A DNA stretch of 64,000 nt from Protea cynaroides (Eukaryota > Streptophyta > Magnoliopsida > Proteales > Proteaceae): contig CM053274.1 of assembly GCA_028583415.1 (NCBI GenBank), forward strand, positions 92,908,549 through 92,972,548, written 5' to 3'. Positions 9,901 to 22,630 of the stretch are shown here, one piece after another (the first letter of the stretch is position 1; each line of letters starts with the position of its first letter). A program made the translations under genes and the position numbers. The notes below the pieces were generated by a model. It searched no databases. It was not told where the DNA came from and saw nothing but the letters and a program-made list of their open reading frames with translations.

Positions 9901-11800
9901 AGTACTGGTTTTCTTGTTTTGGTGCTGTCACGACTCACAACAACAGAAACCCAGCCCAGATACAGGGCTAAAAAACAACACAGAGCACCCACCCCTCTTA
10001 ACATTGAAAATTGAGATGAACAAAAAAGATCCCTTTACAGGCCACCACCACAGCAACTCCAGCTACAAAAATGTCTGTAGGATCTTTTCCCTCCCCCACC
10101 CCTTTCAACCTCAAGGCCCCGGTTCTAGCGCTTACATTTCTTCTCCAGTCAACAATTAGGGCAGGATTTTTGTCTTAATCTTGTTAAGCATAAAATTCTT
10201 TAGCTGGGACAAGGTTGAGTTGAGTATAGTTGAAAATGATTTTCCGTCAAGGTCAGCAGGGGGAAAAAAACAATTTGGTTCGACCATGTCCTGTTCGTGA
10301 CCGGGATTTTAGTAAATGTATGTCTGACCAGGTTTTAATCAGGGTGTCTTTGTTTGTGCCACTTTCTCACGAACCTATATATTTCCAGCATATTTAATTC
10401 TGATAAACGTTATAGTTTAGTTAACTAATGATAAATTCATAGAAGTATAGGTTTTAAGGTTTGAACTCAAAGCGTAAAGGTTATGGATTACAGCTATAAA
10501 CAGGCTTTTAATATCTAATACAAAAGTTAATTGTTTTGCATTGAGATTTCAGACATGATATTGTTGTCCAGAGGCTCCTGACAAATGACAATTACTGGGT
10601 CAATCAAAATATTGCTGTCCTACTTGCATTCTTCATTGATTAAAGTAGAATACCAGGAGAGCTGCAGCAACCAAACCTCAAATACCACACCTCTAATAGA
10701 TTTGGGTACCTATCTGTCAAGCACTTACGCATTCATGTCGCTCCTAGGAGAATATCAGTATTTTCATTGCTAATAGAGTCTCATTTTTATTTTTGCAGTA
10801 GCTGAACTTGAAAGGTACTTCTCCAGTAAAAAAAAGGTTTCTTCAATGGTTGTGAAGTTTCCTCCAACTATTTTTGCAACATAGAAGTCTGATTTGGTCA
10901 TTATAACTGCTGAACAGATGGGTATCCTTGAGCTTGATCACGTATCAACTTTTTTCACCCATCTCGACCAAGGTCCACCATGTTTGGAATCTTCTTGTAT
11001 ATTTGCAATCCACAGTTTTCCAAAAAGCATCTATTCTCACATTTGACAAACAACTGAAGCTGAAAGCAGAAACATGAGTGCAGAGACCATGTGTATAACA
11101 TGTCCAGTTGTCCACAAGGTTGGGCAATATCCAATCCTGAATTTGTCAGACAGGCCACCAGTGTAGGAAGGGTCTGCTTTGCTAGAGAAAAAAATCACTG
11201 CTGGACGAGGTGTAAGCTGGAGTTGGGTGTCATTGCTCTTTGGCAATTCTGGTCTCTTGTATTATGCTGTTTATGTGGGTTTTCTGCCTATGATTGGATT
11301 TTCAATTTGATCTTTTCCAGTTCATGGGCTTAGGTTTGTTATTTTTGGGATTCTTCATTTGGCTTGTACCTTTATAGCTTGGCTTTGGCACTGATACCTT
11401 CCTTTTTTGACTCTTTTCTTCTGCACTCCTTGTATACCTCCCCTTTCATGCCAAGAAATTATTCATAGTATCAACCACACATAGTATCTATAACCTCATT
11501 CCTTTTCCTCCTCCATCCATTCTTGTTCAGTCGTTTACTCTTTCCCTTCCAATATAATTTATCTCGAATACCTTTCTTAATTGGAACTGAAGCCAGGGCA
11601 AAATCCCATCACCTCTTTATATTTCCCTTTGGCATCTTCTTCATCCAAAATCCAATTGTATAATGAAGTGAGCAGCTTCTTGTGAAGTGTTTAAGTTGAT
11701 CCACGCAGCATTTCAGCTTCACATTTTACAGAATTAATTTAAAGTTACATTTTTCAATTTCAACTTTGTGTGTGCCTCCAGGCTCCGTCTGTGTGTCTGT
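9900..11800. other. No gene recognised
   Basis: Short open frames on both strands overlap each other in several frames and match no family I know. The overlapping minus frames near 10945-11250 look unselected. No inverted repeats or LTRs were noticed. Confidence 0.4.
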
Positions 11801-11990
11801 TTGCAATAAAGAACAGAGCTTGCAACTTATTTACGACTGTCCCTGCTGCAATGCTTTGGGGAATTTGGATGGAGAGAAATCAAAGGATACTTGAAAGAAA
11901 TGAATGAAGTTTGCAATATTTGTGCATGTTAATTGGGCTCTCTCTTTATAGATTGGCCAGCTGCAAAGAAAGTGTTCTTTTCCCATCTTT
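11800..11990 (+). pseudogene. L1-type LINE, ORF2 C-terminal fragment
   Basis: One frame reads TTVPAAMLWGIWMERNQRIL (near 11836-11895), which is the Trp-rich WxIWxERNxRIF motif close to the C-terminus of plant L1 reverse transcriptase polyproteins. Homology fades after a stop. A TTC repeat and a T/G homopolymer follow directly. No upstream RT domain is present, so this is a 5'-truncated copy. Confidence 0.6.
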
Positions 11991-11997
11991 CTTTCTT

Positions 11998-12060
11998 CTT
12001 CTTCTTCTTCTTCTTCTTCTTTTTTTTGTATTTTTTTTTTTTTGGGGGGGGGGGGGGGGG
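11998..12060 (+). repeat. (CTT)n, poly-T and 17-G run
   Basis: A TTC microsatellite runs into T tracts and then 17 consecutive G residues (12044-12060). The G run is long enough to be unreliable in sequencing and could form a G-quadruplex. Confidence 0.9.
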
Positions 12061-12300
12061 TTAAGAGAAGTAACTGTTCTTTGGTATTCAAGCTACCAGT
12101 TCCGAGGGGAAGTGGCAGTCACCCAGCACAATTTGATCTGGGAGACCTAACATCTTTCCACTTCTTTATATTTTCCCTATTTTATTTGTATAGCTGGTTT
12201 TTCTGATTCACCCTTATGTGTATTGTTAATCATCTTTGTAATAATACTTCAATTAAAAATTTCTTTATTGTTGCCTATCAGGAATGGGGAAGAAGAACAT

Positions 12301-12338
12301 TATCTCATACCTCATGGTTTATCTCATACCTCATGGTT
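12301..12338 (+). repeat. 19-bp tandem duplication
   Basis: TATCTCATACCTCATGGTT occurs twice in a row (12301-12319 and 12320-12338) with no mismatch. Confidence 0.95.
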
Positions 12339-12743
12339 GAGGTATGGTACAGCAACCAATTAGCAAGAAAGGCAGTGCTCTAAATGACAGTTTTGCATCT
12401 GTTTCTATAGTCTTTCTGTTATCATATGAATTTCTCTCCTACATTTTAGGACATGGTTATTTGGTATTAGCAATCGTGATAGAAATGGGTAGGGTTAGGA
12501 CTAACCCAAGCCTAACCCACCAGCTCTGACCCAGTACCCACAACACAATCACCAACCATGAACAAGGCAGGGCATGAGATATGTATGTGGGGTAGGACAG
12601 AAGATAATGAAGAGAAATTCAATAAAGTACTGTTCCAAATAAACCAAACCCTCAATAAAGTATAAAATTTTTGTGCAAGCAAAACCCAAGAGGCGTTACC
12701 AAACCGGCAAACTCACACTGGCAGGACAGGACAGCAGGGTAAG

Positions 12744-12832
12744 TCACTATTTCAACCACTCCATTACATCCATATTAAAACCACCAATAACTCACTATTT
12801 TAACCACTCCATTACATCCATATTAAAACCAC
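12744..12832 (+). repeat. 41-bp repeat in two copies, 48-bp spacing
   Basis: A block starting TCACTATTT and ending TTAAAACCAC occurs at 12744-12784 and 12792-12832 with one difference. Confidence 0.9.
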
Positions 12833-12839
12833 ATGTTAA

Positions 12840-15040
12840 ATATCTAATTGCTTTCTTTCTCTCATTCTTTACTTTTTGCCCTAATTTGTCTCTCATTTCT
12901 ACCTTCTAAATCCATCATCTTCTTTTATAACATGACGTGATAAAGTAATCACAGGAGGATTGATATCACGGTTTTGAGTTGAAGGGCTGGTTCCCTCGAT
13001 TGTATAGTGTTATCAGTGGCTGTCTTGGTACATTAATCATGCGGAACTGATGCGGATCCATGTAGGGTACACTTCGGCACTCAAGTTTCCCCATTTCATC
13101 TTGTAACAGGATAGAAATGTTCTAGAGGAAACACATTGACTACTTGTTTTAGAGTTTTTTCTATGTGGAAGGATTATGTTTCTTCTTCTCTATTTTTATG
13201 AAATGAGGGTGTCAGGAGGATTGGTTGTGTCATTCTGCTCTTTTTTATGTAGCCCATGATTATGCTTTGTTGCAAGATCCAACACTTACCTCTTGTTAGC
13301 TGAATTTGCTCCCTCTACTGTCTTGTGAAAGTTAAATGTGATCAAAGGTGGTCCATGATGATCCAAAATTTTCACTGATCATCAGCATTTGCAAATTAGT
13401 TGCAAAGAACCATGGATTGAATGATTAATAATGGCTCAACTTAATACAAATTCTTTAGAAAGATAGTTAACTAATTAATAATATGGAGCTAGAAATTGGA
13501 GCAAGTGTACTATTCCTAGTAACTTAGTGTCTGGGATATGGTGAATAACTTGTGTCTACAAGCTGTTACAAAGATTTTCTCATCCAAACTAGGAGAGAAT
13601 TTTTTATTCCGAATGATGCTTAATACTGGGTTGTTTGAGTCAACCAGTGTCATGGAAGAAAAAAATTCCTACAATTCAGAATTCAAATTTAGTGATTTAA
13701 ATCCAAACACATCAAAAAGGATTTAAGCAAAAGTACAGATTCATTTCAAGGTTGGAATCTCATGATGGAATATTAAACAATAATAAAAACTATTAAAGCT
13801 TTATGAGTCACAGGATTTCATTATTACATAAAGTGAAAGTTTGAGCCAAAAAGGTCAGTTTTTGACAAAAAGGGATCTATTCATTCTGCAGGCCTAATTA
13901 GGTTATTCTTGTTGCTTTTTTCCCCTTGACTGAAAGTTGGAGAAGGTGGAAGTTTGTGTGGGTTTAAGAGAAAGAGGAAAAGAGCTTGCAATTGTAGCCT
14001 TGTGAAGTTGTCACGACTTTTTTTGTGTTTCTATCTACATGCATTGATATAAGGACGCTTCTTTGTTTTATTTGAAAATGTCTATCATCCTACCTCAAAT
14101 TACACATTTCCCTTCTTTTCTGTTAGTACAACCTAAAACTAAAAGCAAGGCACTTGTCCCTTCTTTAACCTTCTAATTTGGAAGTATAGTGCTTGCTCCT
14201 TTTTTTTATACTTTTAGTGCTTGCTCCTTCATTCCTTCTTTTGGTTCCTATTTTTTGAACTTGAGAGTTGAGAGTCTTGAGACTGCCAAGGAAAACTATG
14301 GATATAACTTGGAGCATTGCAGCATGCCATATCAGAGTAAACAGAATAATTTGAAGTGCAATCACTGTAAAAAGGGACCTTTATTGATATTTGAACCAAA
14401 AAGTTAGTTATTTCAGACAAGACAAATTTTCCTATTAATTCAAAGTATAACTTCAGACGTATCATTATTCATTAGGTAATGATGGAATAAAGGAAGAAAG
14501 GTGAATCTTCTTATCAAGGTTTTTTCTAGCACACTACTTGCAAGTAGAACTCTTCCTCTTGCCACCACTGATAATACTTCTCTTACAGTTGTTCTCCCAA
14601 AGTTGCGGTTAAGCACATAACGCTATTGGGTTAAAGATGATGGAAGGATCTGGTACTGGCAGTTGCAAGTGCAAGAAAGGGGATTAAAACCCAGATAGCA
14701 TGAAAGTTATACTTAAGGGCAAATAGTTTAACATTAAGAGTAGCAAAAATCAAATATCATAGCATTTGGGGTGGCATCACTTAAGAGACCAGAAATCAGG
14801 CAATTATCTAGTTCAAGAAACAATATCGCTCTATCCAGAGATGAACATGACAATTGATGTAGACGGTAGACCTAAGAATTCACAAAATCCTTTTCATCAA
14901 GCCACTGTTACATGGTCATGGAGCCTGTTTTTTGCCATCTGTGTACCATATGTTCCCTTACTTGAGCCCTTGACTTACAAGGTGAACCCTTTGATAAATT
15001 CCTTGCACGGGAAAAGTCTTATTGATTATAACTCCACAAC
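12840..15040. other. No gene recognised
   Basis: AT-rich sequence with only short unsupported open frames. The 131-codon frame starting at 14766 runs into the SINE at 15060, so its 3' part is transposon sequence; its 5' part matches nothing I recognise. Confidence 0.4.
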
Positions 15041-15043
15041 CAT

Positions 15044-15172
15044 ATTAAGAGGGATACTAAAATCGTACTCAGTGCACGAGGCTCCCGCCACTGCAGTGTC
15101 TGGGGAGGGGTTAATGTACTCAGCCTTAACCCGCCTCGCAGAGAGGCTGTTTCCAGATTAAGAGGGATACTA
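15044..15172 (-). mobile_element. 5'-truncated Au-like SINE (15060-15156) with 16-bp TSD
   Basis: On the minus strand the insert carries the body of the Au SINE family (GGAGCCTCGTGCACTG and CTCTCTGCGAGGCGGG-type blocks) but lacks the tRNA-like head. ATTAAGAGGGATACTA flanks it exactly at 15044-15059 and 15157-15172. That duplication shows an L1-type reverse-transcription insertion that was truncated at its 5' end. Confidence 0.88.
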
Positions 15173-15840
15173 TTGAACCAAATAACATTTCTGTTCCTAT
15201 AGTGTATCAGGCTTCAAAATTGTCAGGGCCTATTAGATTGTAGTAGATTCATAATATTTAATTCTTCTACATTATCAGGTCTACGTTCTGTTTTTTCAGA
15301 ACCTCAAATAAGAATTGAGTTAATGGAGGAACCAGCACATCCAAGGGTATAAGTCATCTGCTTGTTGCAGAACATGTCAATCAAATAGAGTCAATCAAAT
15401 AGACCTCTGAGTGTGATTCTAGTTTATATTCTATTATATTATGGGACTGGGTATTTTTAATAATTTTTTAGTGGTATTATACCAGAGGATAATTTATCAA
15501 AATTTTTGATCTTTTAACTTTTTTTTTTTCCTCTCAACTATTAGCAGAAAAATTAATTCACCGTAGCTGAAGCAAAATATATTATTGTTTCACATTGAAA
15601 TTAATTTAAAAGGAAAACTATGGAGTTTGGACAAAGATTGATCGAGCAATATGAACAGCCATAGACCAACATTCTAAAAGTGAAAAGTATATATGGAACT
15701 CACAGTTCTACCATAAATGATGTATTCTTAAGGTGGTTATTATATAAACCAATTGCCAACAAGTGTACAAAACACACTAGCATATCTGCAAGGTGAGACT
15801 CCATCAAGTGGGCAGACCCATCCTTGCATGTGTGATCCAT
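15173..15840. other. No gene recognised
   Basis: AT-rich intergenic or intronic sequence. If the SPOC exon at 16151 belongs to a longer gene, this would be its downstream intron, but no further exon was recognised. Confidence 0.35.
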
Positions 15841-15885
15841 GTACAAGATGTTTTTTTTTTTTGGGGGTAAGTTTGTACAAGATGT
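15840..15885 (-). mobile_element. 24-bp micro-retroposon (A-tail only) with 10-12 bp TSD
   Basis: GTACAAGATG occurs at 15841-15850 and 15875-15884; shared outer bases extend the match to 12. Between the copies lie only T12, GGGGG and TAAGTTT. Read on the minus strand this is a few bases, CCCCC and an A12 tail, as left by an extremely truncated LINE or SINE insertion. Confidence 0.7.
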
Positions 15886-16150
15886 CATTAGTACCATGAA
15901 CTTCCTGACAGAAACCTTCAAACTTATCAAATTTCCCCCCACATCCTTTTTCCTCTGTTTATTGGGGATTGATTACAAATATGAAATTTCCATTTCAGCT
16001 AGATCCATAAAAGCAATTACAGATCACATTTTTATGACAATCCAAGTGCATAAAAGTGAAGAAACAGTTCACATGGATGGGAATAATAGTCTATGGGAAA
16101 AGAAACAAACATATAGAAGAGATGAAATTTGCGAAGTATCTGAAAGAAAC

Positions 16151-17484
16151 CTTTTAAAGAAGGCAACTGCTGAAACAGTCACAGATGCATTTAGCTGAAG
16201 GGATCCATCCCAAAGTTTTTCAACGCTTGGAGGGGCTACTTTTCCTGCAACTGACTTGCTCTTGGCATCCATGGTAAGAGAATCATTATTCCGATCATAT
16301 TCATGACCATGCCGAACACGAGATTTGGCAGGATTATCAGCATTTCCAGGTGAGATTCTCTCCCTCGAAGTATGCTTCTCATTTCCTGAATCTGATCCTT
16401 CTCTTTTCTTAACATTGTTCTGATCTGCTGGGCTTTGATAATTGTACTTCAGATTAAGACCTAAACCACCACTAGAAGAACTGCCAGATCTTAGTTCACT
16501 GTTAGGATTTTCACAAGATTGATCATTTTTCTTTCCTTCAATGCATACATAAGCTTCCAATGAACTCATTCGAACATTTGGGAAATTTTCAGTTCCTAAA
16601 GTGTTTGAATTTTGAGAACTATTTCTAACTTCGATGGAAGAAGCAATGTTACTCGTGACCTGATTACCTTCTCTTCCATCAAATTTTACCAAATGCGTTG
16701 ACTTCTCATTTTTAACCAAACTCTGCTCTGACATCTCTGATGATCTCAAACTTTCAGAAGGGACACTGTTCAGTTTCATTGTTGGATTAGCTGTGGCAAA
16801 TTGATTTAAGTGGTTTGTCTCATCCTTCGAAGGAGTACCGTCCTGAGCTTTTCCAATACATGCATCAGTTGAATTCATATACAAGGGAAACTTGTGGACT
16901 TCAGTTTGGCTGACTGTATTATGTACTAGGTGTTGCCAATCAGGTACTGCAAGGATTTCCTCACCTGCTGACTTGAGTGAAGGTGGGGGTCCTATATGAT
17001 GAAAAGATTGAGGCAGCATAATTGAATTGTTCATTTTTCCAACTGCAAATTGTGGTAAGTTCATATCCTTGTTCTGCCAAGTTGTTGAAAAGTTAGTCAG
17101 AAGATGATGATGGTAGTTCCCCAATTGAGTGTTTTCAGTGTTAGGTTCTCCAGACTGCGCAGTTTGACTTGAAAATGTTCCAAAACTGCTGCTTTGCATA
17201 TTAATCGCAGGAAGCTCACTATTACCATGCTGTGAGAATGACTCTTTATGGAAGGGATTTTCTAGAACTGACTCAAAAATGCCATCAGAAAAGTTATTTT
17301 CCTGTTGACCCAAAGTTGTTGCTTTCCTTTTCCTTGATGATTCAGCCAGGAAACCCTTACCAGGAACACCAAAGGGGGGTGGGACTATCATGTTCTCGAC
17401 AGGCGTAGCCTGAGGCCTAGGAGGATCCATCATCTGACCTGGGAATGCCACGTTTTGTTTCTTATGCCACATTATTTTGGTCAA
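16151..17484 (-). CDS. SPOC-domain protein, long internal exon (partial gene)
   Basis: About 440 codons are open. The chain is low-complexity (Ser/Asn/Pro/Gln-rich) with a basic patch SRKRKAT near residue 50. It ends PPSVEKLWDGSLQLNASVTV followed by SAVAFFK, the opening strands of a SPOC domain as in plant TFIIS-M/SPOC proteins, which bind phosphorylated partners in transcription control. The frame then meets AAAAG|GTTTCT, a splice donor at 16151; the family normally continues with Ser-Gly-Glu, which fits the split codon. On the left the frame opens right after TTAG (a possible acceptor), so 17484 may be an internal exon start; the first ATG is at 17472. I found neither the remaining SPOC exons (16150 down to 9.9 kb) nor a TFIIS exon upstream. 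It may be a partial duplicate or have very long introns. Confidence 0.55.
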
Positions 17485-17489
17485 CTAAT

Positions 17490-20400
17490 ACCCAACAGAA
17501 CACAGTATGGAAAACCAAGGTACACCAAGATCTGTAGCCAAACAATACAACCAATAAAAAAAAGAGTTTAAAGAGTGCCATGACTATAAATTATAAACCA
17601 TGTATAAGGCAAGACTAAACCAAAAAATGAAAAAGAAAAAAAGAATGGAGCTCCTAATTCTAGCAAATGTGGCTGCATTTAATTAAGGGTAACTGTCCTC
17701 CAGAGTTCATGCTTCATTATTTACTTGATAACGACAACTAAATAGCCAAATTTAGTGGCATAAGTTGAATTTCTGCAATTGTAAAACAAGTTAAGTAGCG
17801 TGGTCAAAGTAAAGATATCCTCAGTTCGTTTGTGCAATCACATGTGAAATCCAGAACCTGCTGAAAATTTTATAAGATGGAAAGAAGGCTAGAGCCATTG
17901 GACTTCAGGTCAAGCAAAGATATTCTAATAAGAGGGAATCTTCTGAAGCAAAAGTCCTCATTTATGCAGCTTAGAAAGGGGTATAACGGCTATTAAATCC
18001 ATATTCAAAATTCAAATAATGTATAGAATCTATAGATCATGTTGGGGAAGGTCGTGTGAATTATTTTTGGGAACACAAAAATGATGGCAAAAGTCCCTTT
18101 TTTAGATAAAGGAGCAGTATTGAAGTGGCTGACCCCACAAATTAACAAAAAGAATGGATGAGGAGCATCCCGCTTACATTAAAGAAATCTCTTTTTATAA
18201 TTTCTGTCCTCAAATCTTTACCCTTATTTTTGTTTAGCAGTACTCTATTTTTTTAACACTGCACCAGAAAAGTTCTTCATGGCTCTATAAACTATAATGT
18301 CGGCATGATGGAAATCTATCTATAACTCCTCATCTAGCAGCGCAAATAATTGCCCTACACCATGCTCTTTCTAGTAATAATAACCCATTAAGATTTTAAA
18401 GAAGTGGCTTATTGCCAGAACAATGACAACAGAAATCAGGTCAGCAGTTATTTCTTAGTAGCTTAGAACAGGTTTTGCCCGGCCTGTAGCATGCAACCCC
18501 AGTACCCCACAGACTTCACCCACTTTTGTGCATTATATGTCAGAATATCAGGCCTTAATCCCTAGAGTCTCAAAGCCTCTAGACACCCTTCTGCTGTTCT
18601 TGTCATTATTCTTGTTGTCTCAAAGTGATTTAAAAACTTAAACTCTGTCTATGAAGCCAAAATTATTTGAAAATGGAACAGATCTCTTAGTAATACATAT
18701 TCTAATTATGGATCTTCCTTTTCTTTGTGGTAGGGAACAGAGGGGAAGGTTTGAAGGGCTTGTTATCCTGCAAGTAATCTATGGTTTATTAGAAAAACAT
18801 CTCACAAGTTTCAGCACATCTAGTTATGGAATATGGACTCAAATACTTTTTCAAGGAGCAGCACAGGCTGTGAACAATGTCAACAATAGAAAGCCATTAC
18901 AGCAGCAGATATAATAGTGATCATAATGGTTCCCAGTATGAAAGTTAATCTAGAAATTTTTGCTAAATTTACTCTGTTCCCTTCTTTTTGCAATCAGCTG
19001 TCAAGGAGATGTTAGTACAGACATCATGTTTGTAGTTTGGGTTGCAGGTTTTTAGCCAACTTTTGGTTTGTTCTGGGTAGCTGGGTCTTTTTTTGGCAGG
19101 CATTCGAGTGACCTTGTTAATCATTTCCTTTCTTCTTTTTTTTAGGGGATATTTTGCCCATATACATGTACATCACTTTTTCATTTTGAAGCAATTCTAT
19201 TATTGCCACCTTTCTGCAACAATGATTATGTCCTTTAAATTTCCATTGTCTGCTGGGCCAGTAGGAGCAGAAAGATTCTAGGGCATAAAGGAAGCAGATT
19301 TGAAACATTAGCCAGTACGCAATTTGCTGGATGTAAAGGAATTTGAGAATTTTACACGAACAGAGAAACATCACAGGAAGAGATAATCAGGAAAGTTATG
19401 CAGGATTGCAAGTGTTGTTTGGGTACTCTTCTGATCCTGCTTTTAAGGCTATAGATATAGTAAGGTTCGGTAGTGGTTTTTTCATACTTCTATGCATTCT
19501 GGTGCCTTTTATTGGCTTGGATGTGGCCTGGATGGACTTCTAACATATTTTGATATCAAACAACCCAAAGGGTCAAGATTCCCTAATTCCCGATGATCAT
19601 GAACCAAACTAAATCATAATGTCTATAAATAGTGGGAATACCAAAAAATCAGAAGGGAGAAAAGAAGGGAAGTTTGAGACCATTATTATGAACAGAAGCC
19701 ATCTCCCACTATACAACAGAATTATCTAGGCGAGAGATATTCCTGAAAGATTTAGAAAAGAAAAAAAAAAGTTGCCACTACTTCCCTCACAAATCAAAAG
19801 AATATGAAGTAACATATGCATAAATATCAATCATTTTCATGAATTAACAAAATAGCTTTATTCATAATAAATTAATTAGCATGTGATTGACAAGCTTAAT
19901 GCTTTCTCTCAGACATTTAAATATTATGCTTTACTAATAACGAGAACAGTATTGTCCAGATGACTCCTAGGGTCAAGTAGGCATGAGATAGTTCGTATCA
20001 TAATAATTAACATGTCTTCAGAGTTCAATCTTTTTTCTTTTCTTTTTTTTTTTTTTTTTTGGTTACATCAGTATGAAGCTTCTTCCACTCAATATCTCAC
20101 AGAGTCTAACATAAAGAGATTCAGCATTTCTTTCTTAATGAGTTCATTCGCTAGCAGTTTGGAATAAAGGGCCATTACCCAGAGCTGGTCCTGCCTATGC
20201 AGGGTCCTGGGAGGATTGAGTTTGGAGACGATCCTAACCTTCAGCTTTTTTTGCACAAAGCACCGGACTCAAGACTTAACCTGGACATTTGCCCTGGCAG
20301 CAATAAGAATCCTTCCTCCTCTCTTGGAAAATAACCAAATATTTCTTCAAGCATGTAAGGCCATTGATTGACTAGCCATCTATACTGAAAGGTTCAAGCA

Positions 20401-20950
20401 TTTTTCAATTCTTTAATTCAAGGCTTATTGCCCTTTGCCCATGAAGATGGAATTGCTTAATTAGTATAGCCAACATAGTTATTTCTTTCTTTCCAAAGAA
20501 GCAGGTTCTCTTTCCTTTTCCACCAAAATTTTCCAACCTGTATGCACACAATGGTGCATTCATTGACATTCTATTGATCAGGAGAAAAATCAGTATGGAT
20601 ACTAGGAATACACATGCAAGACAATTTTTTAAACTTGTATATCTTAGCGTTGAATGTGTTTCCCATTTAAATATCCAGGTACTTCCATAAAGCTGCAAGA
20701 CAAAAGGGAATTCACTGACATTATGGTTGAGTTAGTGTGGTAAAAATGAATCAAATCAACTTTTTTCTTTGTAATGTAACATGAGATGTGTGTCATATCA
20801 AAGTCTTCGTCATCATAAATGTGATTTTATAGACATAATTTACAGGTTTCTGCACAATGCTAAATTAAGAAGAATGACCAACCACAGGGAACTACAAATT
20901 TTGTGACTTTTAAAAGAACCAGGTTATCAGTTCCTAGAAACTACATTACT
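17490..20950. other. No gene recognised
   Basis: Could hold upstream introns or the promoter of the SPOC gene. Short open frames (for example at 18651 and 20405) show no known domain. A T-rich tract lies near 20033-20060. A block near 20175-20310, with GGTCCTGCCTATGCAGGGTCC, resembles a short dispersed repeat but was not classified. Confidence 0.35.
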
Positions 20951-20969
20951 AGTCCACCTAAAAGCAAAT

Positions 20970-21181
20970 GGTTGACTTTAACTTTCTAAAGGCCTCCATA
21001 CATTTCAGAGCTACATCTGGATCCAAGAGTGACTGCAACTGGCTAGGACTCCTGGTGGAAACTAATTTTCTTCTTCTCTGGCTCTCCCATATAGGAGAGA
21101 GCCCTTGCTGTAATTTTGGTCTGCCACTTCTGTTAATATATTATTTATGCACCCCAAAAAAAAAAAAAAAAAAAAAAAAAA
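20970..21181 (+). mobile_element. Retroposon 3' end with long A tail
   Basis: Sequence ending TATTATTTATGCACCCC is followed by about 27 A residues (21154-21181). A genomic A tail right after a CACCCC end suggests a retroposed LINE 3' end. No coding remnant or convincing flanking duplication was found, so the family and left edge are unknown. Confidence 0.4.
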
Positions 21182-21629
21182 CAGCCTAAAGGATGAGATA
21201 ATTCAACTGACTGTATGGACATCTTTTATTGACCTTAATTTTTCATTTTATATTTCTTTAATGATTTTATATTGTGATGGTGTAAACAATGAAAAAATGT
21301 CATGCTATTGACCTCTGCATAAAACCAAGTTTGGTGTTTCTGTTGAAACTTTTCCAGTTTCAGTTACACCAAAATAGAAATCTATATACAGCTAAAACAT
21401 TTTTTTTTTCGTAGGTTACAAATAAAACAAGGTTTCATACAACTTTATTAATTCAGTTTGCTTAAAAATGATTAAATTTATATAATATAATAATACCCAA
21501 AACAGGGGGGTAAAGCATGTAAGAATATGGTATTTCATACCAAAAAAATAAAACTATTACCAAAAGCCTAAAGTACAATGTGGATGCATTTCCAATTTGA
21601 AAAAGGTTACCAACATGAATAAATTGAGG

Positions 21630-22115
21630 GCAAGGTTCATTTCGGTTTTGACATCTGTCAGAACCGAAACAGCCGAAATCCCACCGTAATTTGGTCCATT
21701 TCAGTGAAAATAAAGAAAAGTTGATATTTGGAATTTTTGACAAATAATACTTCAAATCCACCCAAAAGTTGAAGTGGATGATGCTTCACAGTTGACCGCC
21801 ATAAAAAAAACAAAAACAAAAAAGGTTTTCTAGCAGTTATGGAGCTCTTGAGTGATAGGAGTCAAAAGCTCTAAATTTCAACAAAATGAAACGAAATTTT
21901 GATGAAATCTTGCTTTTATATATGGGAGTCGGAATGACCAAATTTTGCCAAAAATGTCCGAATTTTGTGAAATTTTCGCGGAAATGAATCGATATTTTGT
22001 CAAAATCTGGAATTCCTCGTAAGTCAACTAACATTTTGTTTTGGTTTCTATTGAAACAGAAATATTTCAGCGAAATTTTCAGATTTCGCCAAAATTTGAA
22101 ATTTAGAACTATGTT
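21630..22115. repeat. Degenerate CGAAATTT / TTTCGG-rich repeat
   Basis: Words such as GAAATTTTCG, TTTCGCCAAAATTT and CCGAAATCCC recur in both orientations, giving many small palindromes. This resembles dispersed plant repeats seen in many genomes. It may be a decayed DNA element; ends were not defined. Confidence 0.4.
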
Positions 22116-22546
22116 TGAGGGCCATTCCTACAACGGACACCTTTCTCTGCCCATGGGCTGATTATTCAGTCATTCAAACCACTTGATAAATAAAAAATTC
22201 CTTAGGCCACAAGTTAAAATCAATGGTTCATCCCATCCGTATGACCTACCATGTATGAGGTTTTTCCCTTGTTTTCCAACAGTCCCTGTTCTACAAACAG
22301 TTCCAAACAAAATTCACTTTTTAAAGCAATTTTCAGAATATTATATTCACTTTTTTCATGTAATTTTCTTTTCTTATTACTAATATATTTTTTTACCTTT
22401 AGAAAAAAAAATGTCAGACCAATCTGAAAAACGATCCATGACACTGCTATGCCGCAGAAAGTCTGGACGTGTCAGAAACCTGCGCCTTCTATTTTTATAG
22501 TATTTTATATTTATTTAATTTACAATGAAAATATTTAAGGACCATA

Positions 22547-22630
22547 AAAGGGCGTCCCAGTGCACGAAGCTCCAGCTACTGTAGGGTCAGGGGAGGGCAG
22601 AACGTACGCAGTCATACCTCCACAACACAG
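22547..22630 (-). mobile_element. Au-like SINE, truncated
   Basis: The GGGCGTCCCAGTGCACGAAG start and the TAGGGTCAGGGGAGGG body match the other SINE copies in the window. Similarity stops near 22625, before the tRNA-like head. Confidence 0.75.

Noticed and set aside
10945..11250. Three overlapping minus-strand frames of 60-69 codons, one with VRIDAFWKT resembling a SPOC segment
   Set aside because: Similarity covers fewer than ten residues, and the conserved LPxSRSR motif that should follow is absent.
14766..15161. 131-codon plus-strand frame
   Set aside because: Its last third is a SINE in antisense and the rest matches no known family.
15900..15990. Possible next SPOC exon on the minus strand (frame with KFDKFEGFCQEV)
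   Set aside because: Resemblance to the DxFExFxQE segment is short, flanking SPOC residues are missing and splice sites do not fit the donor phase.
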